The notes below the pieces were generated by a model, which saw only the letters and a program-made list of their open reading frames with translations, had not been told where the DNA came from and did no database searches. Both the position numbers and the translations under genes were made by a program. Below, piece by piece: positions 8,425-16,800 of a stretch of 64,000 nt of DNA. The DNA comes from JAWKUK01 sp041398605 (lineage in GTDB: Bacteria; Planctomycetota; UBA1135; GCA-002686595), in assembly GCA_041398605.1 (NCBI GenBank), contig JAWKUK010000018.1, positions 1 through 64,000 of the forward strand, in the 5' to 3' direction. Positions within the stretch are counted from its first letter, which is position 1; the number at the start of each line of letters is the position of its first letter.

Positions 8425-9417
8425 GCAGGCGGCAATGAGGTCTTCGAAGTCGCACAACGCGTCAAAGCGACGAACCACGGCGGCATCGGCCTCATCCACC
8501 GCATGGTGCGCCAGCTGGGGCTGGTCGAACTGATCGACTCGTCGTTGACCGTGTTCAGCGGCCACAGCCCCTACAAGGTCTCTGATCACGTCCTGAACAT
8601 TGCCTACAACGTCGTCGCCGGAGGACGGACGCTCGACGATCTCGAGCTGCGTCGGCAAGACGAAGCGTACATCACCGAGAACTTCGACCACTGGACAGAG
8701 CGCGACGTCGAGTTCGTGTTCGGCCTCGCAGCGCACAAGAGTCTCGTCAAGCAGGCGGAAGGGCTCGATTCGAGCGAATGGAGCCCGATGGTGCGCGAGA
8801 GCCGTGGGGGCGCGAGCGGAGGGAGGAAGTCGAATGTGAAGCGTGCGATCATCGAGGCGCGTGGCTATCGGCACCTCGAGCTCGTGAAGGAGGAGTACAC
8901 AGAGTTCCCGTACGAGCCAACGAAGTGCACACGCTCGTACCGCGTGATCGCTCTCAAGAAGACGATCGAGGTTCACGAGGGCCAGCGGCTGCTCGTGCCC
9001 GAGGTTCGCTTCCACTTCTACATCACCAACGTGCGCGCGTCCGTGTTGAGCGCACGACAGGTCATTCGCGAATCGAATGACCGGTGCAACCAAGAGAACC
9101 TGATCGAGCAGACGAAGAATGGCGTGCACGCCATGCGGATGCCCTGCGACACGCTCCTCGCCAACGACGCGTACATGGTGATGGCGTGCCTCGCTTGGAA
9201 CCTCAAGGCATGGGCAGCGCAGCTCTGGCCAGACAAGAAGACCGGCGACGAGTTGAGGCGAATGGAGTTCCGCCGCTTCGTGGCGTGCGTCATCGACATC
9301 CCCTGCCAGGTCGTTGCGACGGGACGGAATCTCGTGTATCGGCTCCTCTCATGCCCTTCCTGGATTACCCAGGTCATACAGACGCATGAGGCGTGGAAGC
9401 GACTGCAGTTCGCCTGA
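8425..9417 (+). pseudogene. IS1380-family transposase remnant (N-terminus and catalytic centre missing)
   Basis: About 330 codons are recognisable as an IS1380-type DDE transposase: the FEVAQRVKATNHGGIG start region, SDHVLNIAYNVVAGG, then LRRQDEAYI, followed by FVFGLAAHKSLVKQAEGL, SNDRCNQENLIEQTKNGV and DAYMVMACLAWNLKAWAA. Two things are missing. The true N-terminal start is cut at the IS21 right end, and reading upstream enters antisense of istA. Internally, DEAYI is joined directly to TENFDHWTERDVEF near 8673. Intact members of this subgroup have roughly 130-150 residues there, including the DPTTAGDF motif and both catalytic aspartates. Only the Glu of the N-Q-E-N-L-I-E-Q block remains. The protein would therefore be inactive. 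Comparison is from memory of family members. Confidence 0.82.
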
Positions 9418-9652
9418 CGAGTTCGAGGCCATGGCCGGAGCAATGTGATGCGCGCGGCGCCGCGCAACCGGTCTGTCCGCACAGAGGAATCGCGGCGCAA
9501 AATGTGGAGAACGCCGGGTTATCCACGCCAAAGCGCACAGCGCTGAGGTCCGTCGCCATCACCAAAGTGCGCCTCGCGGGATTGTGACCCGCGTGGCCAT
9601 CGGTCGACGCGCCGAGACCGGACAACCACCCTATCGGGCGCTGGATTATGGC
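9418..9652. other. Intergenic tail of the IS1380 relic
   Basis: 235 bp between the transposase remnant and the stop of the lipoprotein gene. It probably contains the outer end of the IS1380 element, but I could not identify its terminal repeat because the other end is lost. Nothing else stands out. Confidence 0.35.
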
Positions 9653-10219
9653 CTAGGGCAAGAAGCGGATCGCTTCGATGATCACCGGCAATTCGGACGC
9701 GTCGCGCACGAGGCGCAGCGGCCCCTTCAGCGCTTCGGCAGAGAGCGGCCCGCCGAGCGGGAAAGCGACCTCTCTCCAACGGCGGCGCGTGTCGCCGCTC
9801 GCGACCGGCGTGGTGTCGTTTGCGCCGAGCGCCAGGTGCAACGTGAACGGGCCATCGCTCATCACGCGCAGCACGATCCGGCCCGCCCCAGCCGCCTCGG
9901 CGGGCGCAGGGAACGTCACCGCGAGCGCCTCTTGACCCGGCTTGAAGAGCAGCCCAGTGCGCGTGCCGTTCGACATCGGAGTGACGCCCGCCTCCGGCAG
10001 CACCCACCCCTGCGCGGCACCCTCTTCAGCGGTCGCCGGCATCATCAGCGTCGCGAGCGGCTGTGCGCGCTGGGTGACCGCCGGTTGGCTCGAGGCCTTG
10101 CCCGCCCCCGGGGTCGATTCGGCCGCAGCTCCGCTGCCATTCGAGTTCGAGCATCCGACCCAGAGGAAGGACACGAGGACTCCCACGCCCAGCTTGCACG
10201 CGACACGGCTCTGATTCAT
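9653..10219 (-). CDS. Small lipoprotein of unknown function
   Basis: 188-residue predicted lipoprotein: MNQSRVACKLG N-region, hydrophobic core, and lipobox FLWVGC with the Cys at about residue 23. A Ser/Gly/Ala-rich linker follows, then a domain of about 120 residues that looks like a small beta sandwich (LLFKPGQEALAVTF, GRIVLRVMSDGPFTLHLAL, WREVAFPLGG). The ATG at 10219 is preferred because GGAG lies 8 nt upstream; the GTG and ATG slightly upstream are too close to it. It lies 18 bp after a 42-aa membrane peptide and after an SGNH hydrolase, so it is the last gene of a three-gene operon. The context suggests envelope or extracellular polysaccharide work; no family is recognised. Confidence 0.7.
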   Translation of the reverse strand: MNQSRVACKLGVGVLVSFLWVGCSNSNGSGAAAESTPGAGKASSQPAVTQRAQPLATLMMPATAEEGAAQGWVLPEAGVTPMSNGTRTGLLFKPGQEALAVTFPAPAEAAGAGRIVLRVMSDGPFTLHLALGANDTTPVASGDTRRRWREVAFPLGGPLSAEALKGPLRLVRDASELPVIIEAIRFLP

Positions 10220-10237
10220 ATCCATCACTCCAGTCCA

Positions 10238-10366
10238 CTACATCCCGTACTGAAAGCCCTCGCTCGGGTCGTTGTCTGCGAGCCCGTGGATCACCGCGAT
10301 CGCGATCGCCACGATCAGCATCGGAATGAGGATGAACGGCCAGTTCTTGGCGAAGAAGGTCTTCAT
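10238..10366 (-). CDS. 42-residue single-pass membrane peptide
   Basis: A short gene easily missed by ORF cut-offs. It encodes 42 residues: MKTFFAKNWPF, a hydrophobic segment ILIPMLIVAIAIAVI spanning about residues 12-26, then a polar tail HGLADNDPSEGFQYGM. It lies 23 bp downstream of the SGNH hydrolase stop and 18 bp upstream of the lipoprotein start, exactly filling the gap. The layout (K-x-F-F, N-W-P, one TM, aromatic tail) resembles the small DUF5989-type proteins found beside SGNH hydrolases and acyl- or carbamoyl-transferases in planctomycete polysaccharide loci; that assignment is from memory and tentative. A role as a small subunit or stabiliser of a membrane complex is inference. Confidence 0.65.
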   Translation of the reverse strand: MKTFFAKNWPFILIPMLIVAIAIAVIHGLADNDPSEGFQYGM

Positions 10367-10389
10367 GGGGCGGGCGGAGCGAGGCGACG

Positions 10390-11700
10390 TCAGTCGCGGG
10401 ATGGTACCAGGTCAGGGAGCGCTCGGGCCTGCTCACCGATGAAGCGCGCGAGCGCCTGCGAACCCGGCGACGTCACGTGACACGCGTCGTAGTAGAGGTC
10501 ATCGGCCCAGTCCTTGAAGAGACCTGAGCCGTCGACAAAATGAACGCCGCGCCGCGTGAGCTCGGCGCCCTGCTCGCGGAGCAGCGGATAGCCGGCGAGG
10601 ACGCCCTCTTTCCACGCATCCGAGATGCGACCGACGCGTGCCTCATTGGGGGTCATCGGCTTCGCGCCGACATCGTGCAACGTCGGCTGGAGCACGTGCA
10701 GGAATGGGATCCCCCGCGCCCTGCACGCTGCTGCAAGGCTGACGGCGGACTCGACCCAAATCCTCAGACAGGACTGCATGCCGCTCGCGAGGCTCTTCGG
10801 CGGCACCGGCCCGCGAATCGCCAGCGGAATGTCGACGCCGCTGTGCCGCTGCTCGATCGCGCGCAGCGCCCGCGCGTGGCGCTTGGTCGGCCGCGAGAGG
10901 AGCGCATCGAGCAACTGTGAGCCGAGGGCGCTGTGATAGAGCCGCCACTCGAGGCCGGCCTCCAAGAGGCGCCGCGCGCTGCGCTGTGCAAGGTTCATCT
11001 CGACGAGGTGGTCGATGTCCGAGTTGCTCGGGTCGACCTCCGGCGCGAGGTGGGCCCAATTGACGAGCGCCGGGTACAGCGGGTGCGCGCCCAGCGTGCG
11101 GTTCTCGTTCGCGAGCGCGACCTCGTTGAACCCGTCGAGCAGCACGACGAGGTCGGGGCGCCAGCCGAGCTGGAACAAGAGCTCGCACAAGATCGAGGTC
11201 TGCGGCGCCTTGTAGCCCGCGCGTGCTTGGCCGTGCAGTCGGATCGTACGCCCCGCGAGGCGCGGCTCGGCCGCCAGCTCGGCCTCGAGCGCCTTGCGCG
11301 CCGGCGCGTCCGCCGCCATGATCGCCGCGACCGAGCCGCCGAGCACCAAGACATCGAAGTTGGACTCGGCCTCGGGCTGCGCGAAGTACTCAGCGTGCGC
11401 GACGTAGTCGGCGAGCAGCGGGCCCAGCTCGAACCCGAGATAGGGGGACAGCACGGTGCTCTCGGCGTGCTTGCCGAGGTCCTCCTCGTCCGCGACGTCG
11501 TAGTCGATCATCCCCATCGCGATCGGACCATGGGGCCGCAGGATCCAGTCGAGCTGCCCTTCCCAAGCGCTGCGCCGCGCCGCCGAGGAATGTGACGCCC
11601 CCTCGAAGCTCAACGCGACCCGCGTCACGAGCTCAGCGAGCGCGAGCCCCGCGAGCAACGAGAGCGAGGAGATGAGGGCTTTGCGCGCGAAGCGTTGCAC
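10390..11700 (-). CDS. SGNH/GDSL-type hydrolase, membrane-anchored
   Basis: Probable esterase or acetyl-transferring enzyme acting on an extracytoplasmic polysaccharide. The 436-residue product starts with GTG and has an N-terminal TM/signal anchor (ALISSLSLLAGLALAELV). SGNH blocks are visible: block I VLVLGGSVA with nucleophile S123, block II Gly at 162 (ARAGYK), block III DGFNEV with N192, and block V YYDACHVT with D405 and H408. Spacing fits the family, with an extra insertion before block V. It is the first gene of an operon with a tiny membrane peptide and a lipoprotein, and is divergent from a DUF1592 gene with about 176 bp between. Similar SGNH proteins accompany O-acetylation or carbamoylation modules; substrate here is unknown. 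Confidence 0.82.
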   Translation of the reverse strand: MQRFARKALISSLSLLAGLALAELVTRVALSFEGASHSSAARRSAWEGQLDWILRPHGPIAMGMIDYDVADEEDLGKHAESTVLSPYLGFELGPLLADYVAHAEYFAQPEAESNFDVLVLGGSVAAIMAADAPARKALEAELAAEPRLAGRTIRLHGQARAGYKAPQTSILCELLFQLGWRPDLVVLLDGFNEVALANENRTLGAHPLYPALVNWAHLAPEVDPSNSDIDHLVEMNLAQRSARRLLEAGLEWRLYHSALGSQLLDALLSRPTKRHARALRAIEQRHSGVDIPLAIRGPVPPKSLASGMQSCLRIWVESAVSLAAACRARGIPFLHVLQPTLHDVGAKPMTPNEARVGRISDAWKEGVLAGYPLLREQGAELTRRGVHFVDGSGLFKDWADDLYYDACHVTSPGSQALARFIGEQARALPDLVPSRD

Positions 11701-11876
11701 GTGGCGTCTGGGTCGGATGCGAGGGGGGCGAAGTCATCGATGGTACGCGATCCCTGGCCCCGCTGGTCTGGCGCGCCACCGGCCGCGCCGACACACGGAG
11801 GTCCAGGGCCGCGCCAGAGATCGCCCTCGCCGACAGGGCGGCGCGCGCGCCCCTCGTGTATACCGGAGGGCGGCCC

Positions 11877-13805
11877 ATGCGAGACTGGCTCACTACGAAA
11901 CGCCTGACGCGGCGCGCGGTCACGCCAGCGCCCCTGGGCGTGATTGCGGTCCATGCCTCACTCTGCTGCGCCCTCGGCGGCTCGGCGCCTGCTGCGCCAA
12001 ACGCGCAGGGCCTCGACGAGTGGCGACAGCTCGTGACTTTGACGTGCGTCGACTGCCACGGCGGCGCGCGCGCGGAAGGGGGCGTCGACCTCGCGCGCGC
12101 GCTCGCCGCCCCAGAGGCGCACGTCGAGCTCTGGACGCAGGCGCTCGCGAACGTCGAGGGCGGCGTGATGCCGCCCGAAGGCGCGCTCGAGCCGGCCGAT
12201 CGTCGCGAGTTTCGCACAGGGCTCCTGGCAGCCCTCGCCGTAGACACGAACGACCCTGGGCGGCCGACGCTGCGCCGGCTTTCGCGCGGGCAGCTGGCGA
12301 ACACGCTACGTGACCTCTTCGGCGTGAGCGTGCCCGTCGAGCACTACCTGCCGGAGGACGCCGCGGGCTACGGGTTCGACACGACGGGGGACACGCTGTT
12401 CGTCACGCCGTTGACCTTCGAGCAGTGGTTCGAGGTCGTCGACGCCACGCTCGAGGCCGTGCGCGCGGACCCCGTCGCGTACGCACGGCTCGTGCCGGAC
12501 GTCGTCGACCGCGAGTCGACGCGGGCGCGGCTCTCGGCGCTGCTGGAGCGTACGTTCCGCCGCCCGCCGTCCGACGCCGAGGTCGACCTCCGAGTCGCGC
12601 TCGTGCGCAGCGAGCTGACCCAGGGCGCGCGCGAGCCCGAGGCGTTCCTCGCCGCAGTGCGCGCGAGCCTGTTGGCGCCGAGCTTCTTGTATCGGGTCGA
12701 ACGCGATCACCCCGAGGCCACCGCGCCGTGGCCGCTCGAAGACCACGAGCTGGCGGTGCGCCTCGCGTACTTCCTGTGGGGCGCGCCGCCGGACGACACG
12801 CTCCGCGCTGCGGCAGGCGCCGGCGAGCTGCACGCCACGCTGGAACAGCACGTCGAGCGCATGCTCGCCGACCCGCGCTCGCGCTGGCTCGCGACGGACT
12901 TTGCAGCGCAGTGGCTCGGCTTCTCGGAGCTCGCGCACGTCACGCCCGATGTCCGCCGCTTCTCAGAGTTCAACGAAGGCCTCCGCCGCTCGATGCGCGC
13001 CGAAGCAGAGGCCTTCTTCGACGACCTCGTGCACGCCGACCGCAGCGTGCTCGAGTGCCTGGATAGCGACTACGCCTTCCTCGACGCGCGCCTCGCGCGG
13101 CACTATGGGATCGCCGGCGTCGACCACGACGACGTGCGACGGGTAGCGCTGACGGACCGGCGCCGCGGCGGCGTGCTCGGGATGGCCGCGGTGCTGACGG
13201 TCACGTCACAGCCGCTGCGCACCAGCCCGGTGACGCGGGGCAGGTGGCTGCTCGAGCGGCTCTTTGCGGCGCCGCCACCGCCGCCGCCGCCGAACGTGAC
13301 GCAGCTCCCCGAGGACGACCGCGGCGGTGACGGCCTCACGTTGCGCGCGCGCCTGGAGCGGCACCGCGCGGACCCGTCCTGCGCGGCGTGCCACGCGCGC
13401 ATGGACCCGTATGGGCTCGCGCTGGAGCCGTACGACGGGATCGGGCGCTGGCGCAACGAGGTCGAAGGGGCGCCGATCGACGCGGCCGTGACGCTGCCCG
13501 GCGCGCAGGCCGTGGACGGACCTGTCGCGCTCAAGGCGCACCTGCGGGCGCGCCCCGAGCGCTTCGTACGCGGCCTCACCGAGCACCTCTTCGTCTACGC
13601 CATCGGTCGACCGCCCGACCTCGCAGATCGTCCAGGCCTCGACGCGCTGATCGAGGCAGCCGCGCGAGAGGACTATCGCTTTTCCGCGCTCATCCGCGGG
13701 ATCACGCGGCTGCGCGCGTTCACGCACCGCCGCAACCCGCGCCCGACCGAGGCGCAGGCAGGCGAGGTCTCCCGCGGTCCAGGCGACGGGCCGCTCCCGC
13801 GCTGA
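11877..13805 (+). CDS. DUF1592-family planctomycete c-type cytochrome-like protein
   Basis: Large secreted protein of the DUF1587/DUF1592/DUF1588/DUF1585 family, common in Planctomycetes and usually paired with DUF1552 proteins; biochemical role unestablished. In order (642 residues): signal region; CVDCHG heme-type motif near residue 57; DUF1587 (RRLSRGQLANTLRDLFG); DUF1595-like (LERTFRRPPSDAEVD); DUF1592 (APSFLYRVERD, LAVRLAYFLWGAPPD); DUF1588 (GVLGMAAVLTVTSQPLRTSP, then a run of seven prolines, PSCAACHARMDPYGLALE, which contains a second CxxCH); DUF1585 (FVYAIGRPPDLADRPGLD). The start is the ATG at 11877, with GGAGG about 8 nt upstream, rather than the GTG seven codons earlier. Its usual DUF1552 partner lies 17 kb away in this window. 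Convergent with the kinase-cyclase gene. Confidence 0.92.
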   Translation: MRDWLTTKRLTRRAVTPAPLGVIAVHASLCCALGGSAPAAPNAQGLDEWRQLVTLTCVDCHGGARAEGGVDLARALAAPEAHVELWTQALANVEGGVMPPEGALEPADRREFRTGLLAALAVDTNDPGRPTLRRLSRGQLANTLRDLFGVSVPVEHYLPEDAAGYGFDTTGDTLFVTPLTFEQWFEVVDATLEAVRADPVAYARLVPDVVDRESTRARLSALLERTFRRPPSDAEVDLRVALVRSELTQGAREPEAFLAAVRASLLAPSFLYRVERDHPEATAPWPLEDHELAVRLAYFLWGAPPDDTLRAAAGAGELHATLEQHVERMLADPRSRWLATDFAAQWLGFSELAHVTPDVRRFSEFNEGLRRSMRAEAEAFFDDLVHADRSVLECLDSDYAFLDARLARHYGIAGVDHDDVRRVALTDRRRGGVLGMAAVLTVTSQPLRTSPVTRGRWLLERLFAAPPPPPPPNVTQLPEDDRGGDGLTLRARLERHRADPSCAACHARMDPYGLALEPYDGIGRWRNEVEGAPIDAAVTLPGAQAVDGPVALKAHLRARPERFVRGLTEHLFVYAIGRPPDLADRPGLDALIEAAAREDYRFSALIRGITRLRAFTHRRNPRPTEAQAGEVSRGPGDGPLPR

Positions 13806-13868
13806 AACGAACCACGCCGGCGGCGCAGCGACTCCGTCCGCGAGGCCGCCGCGCGCCCCGTGTGCAGC

Positions 13869-16800
13869 TCAGCTGCCTTCGCCCGCGCGCCACGCCGACA
13901 TGACCTCCGCTGCAGCGGCCGAGAACGATGTAAAGCGGACGAGGAAGTGGTCCGCTGGGGCGCCGGCAGCGATCGGCTGGACCTTGCCGTACACGCGCGC
14001 CTCCGCGGCGTCGAGGATGAGCTCGACGTCGGCCAGGAACGGCGGGACGAAGTTCGCCTCGAGGACGGCCTCACGTTCACCCAGGGCAACGAGCGACGCG
14101 CACAGCGCGGGCTCGCCCGCCTGTTTGCCGGTCAAGACGCCGAATTGGATCGGGATCGGCCTCGATAGCGCACGCGACGCCCCTTTCAGCGGGCCGACCT
14201 GCATGGGGACGTCTCCGCCCACGCCCAAGAGCTCGTGCACCGTCACACCTTCGCGGACGCCCTTCGGGAAGACCTCGAACGAGGCGCCGAGCTGCAGCTC
14301 AATCCCGGCGCGCTCACGCGTCCGCTCCGAGATCAGGATCTGGCCGCCGACCGTATACGACTCGACCCGGCCACAGAGGTTCACTGCGCGACCGACGACG
14401 CCGTACTTCGACCGTTGCTCGGAGCCAATGTTGCCGACGACCACTTCGCCAGTGTGTACGCCGATGCCCATCTCGACCGGGGGCAGCCCGCGCTCGGCGG
14501 CCCGCCGGTTGACCTCTTCGACCGCGCGCTGCATCTCAACGGAGCAGGCGAGCGCCCGATCGACATCGTCCTCGCCGAGCAGCGGCGCGCCAAAGAGCAA
14601 CAGGAGCCCATCACCCATGATCTCGTCGATGGTCCCGCGATGCCGCATGATGACCTCGGTCATGACTTCGAGGTGGTTGTTGATCAGCGCGACGACCTGC
14701 TGCGCAGGCAAGCCCTCTGCCAAGCCCGTGAAGCCGCGCAAGTCGGCCATCACCACAGTGATCTCGCGGTTCTCTCCGCCGAGGTCCAGGCCCTCTTCGT
14801 CCGCGAACAGGCTGTCAACGACAGCGTCCGAGAGGTAACGGCCGAAGGTGGCACGGATGAAGCGCGACTGCTTCTCGAGCTGGGCCGTGCGCTCCGTGAC
14901 CTTGTCCTCGAGGCTCCGGTAGAGGCGCGCCTGCGCCAACGAAGACGCGACCTGCCCCGACAGCAAGCGCATGAGGTCGACCCGCGCCGCGCTGAAGGCG
15001 CCCGTCACGAGGTCATTCTCCAGGTACAGGATCCCTGCGAGCTCGCCTTGATCGAGGATCGGCTGGCAGAGCACGGAGGCGCGCCCGCGAGCGCGGACGT
15101 AGGGGTCCGTCGCAAAGCGCGCGTCGCTGGAGAGGTCGTCGATCACGAGCACCTCACGCTCGGCCTGCACGTGCTGCGCGAGCGAGACAGGCACGGGCGC
15201 CAGCTCGGCGCTTGCCTGCTCGGCCGCGACCGCCATCAAGCCGACGAGCGATAGGCTCTGGCCAACGACTGTCGGCGCGCCCTCCTGGGCCACGCCCTCG
15301 ACGCACAGGCTGCCGTCCTCGGCGACGAGCATGATGACGCAGCGGCGCGCGCCGGCGTTCTCGAGGACGATGCCCAGGAGCCGCGTCAAGAGCCGGTCCA
15401 AGCCGACCTCACTCGCGACCGCCTGGCTCGCCCGCAGCACGGTCGACAGGTCGAGCTGGCCGGCGCTCGTGGTGCTCGCGGTCGCCGTTGCGGTGCCCAG
15501 CGCGGTCATCGTTTGGCTGTACTGCCGGCTCTCTGCAGATTGCGCGAGCTCCGGATACGTCGCCTCGATGAGCCGCACCTTCGAGCGCGCGCCCCAAACC
15601 GAATAGGCCTGTCGCGCATTCCGCAAGAAGACGCGGCCGGCGTCGCGCTCTCCGACCTCATACCACGCCTCACCGTAGCGCTGGTTGATCAGCGCCTCTT
15701 CGCCGATATTGCGCGCCCTACGCACGGCGTCGAGCGCGCGTCGATAGTGCGTCGACGCACGCTCGAGCTTGCCCAGCAGGCGCTGTATCTCCGCGCGGAT
15801 CAGCTCGACCCGATGCGTGTGCTGCACCGGCGCGTGCCGGGCGACCCGACGCAGGCGCGCCAGGTCCCGCTTGACCTGCATGATGGCTCGCCTGCGGCCG
15901 ACGCGCCCGTGAGCCTGCGCGACCCCCAAGCGCGCGAGGCAGCGATAGAGCCAGAACACCGGCAGCTTGTGGGACGCGAAGAGCTGATCCACGTGGCGTT
16001 GCGTGAGCCGGAACGCCTCGAGCGCGCGCTCCGGATCGTCCATGTGAACGGCGAAGAAGCCCGCCGAGAGCGAGACGTAGGCCACCGAGATCCAATCGCC
16101 GCTCGCCCGAAGCCCCGGCCGAATCGAATCCCAATCGAGCACCGCGCCGGTGAGCTTGGACGTGAGCGGCATGGAGCCGTCATCGCTCCCACGCAGTGAC
16201 CATGCGGCTTGCCAAAACCCATTGAAGAGGACGTGCGACTGCACCTGACGCGAATTGCGCAGCCAGCGCGCCAAGTCCGCATAGCGCTGCAAGAGCTCGG
16301 GCAGGTCCTCGCCTGCGAACAACGCCATCGAGAAGCTCTGCAGGACGATGTAGGCCCCGTACTCGAGGTCGCCCCCGTCCACGGCCGGCCGCCAGCCTGC
16401 GAGCAGCTCGCGCGCGCAATGTTGGTGGGGCTCGGACCAGTGCGCCACAAAGGAACCCCAGACCATGGAGAGCTTGCCGTCGAGCGCTGCATCCGGGTAG
16501 CGCTGGTGCAGACCGAAGCCCATGCGGCCGAACTCGTAGCCCTGCTTGTAGCTGCCGAACAGGCCGCACAGGAACATGCCGTAGAGCATGTAGCCGTAGG
16601 CGGACGCCGACGAATTGCCGTGCCGGGCGGAGATCTGCACGAGCCTCAGGATCAGGATCGGGAACAGCTCTGGCCGCACGAAGTAGGTGGAGGACGCGTT
16701 CAGCAGCATCACCTCCACGGCAGCGCTGAGGCGCGGGTCCGAGAGCTCCGTGCCGCCCGCGAGCTCTTCCGGATCACGCCCACGAATCGCGCGTCGTGTG

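Noticed and set aside
7037..8455. Long minus-strand frame of 472 codons covering istA
   Set aside because: Only its C-terminal part matches IstA; the N-terminal part is out of frame with the true transposase, whose N-terminus is in another frame.
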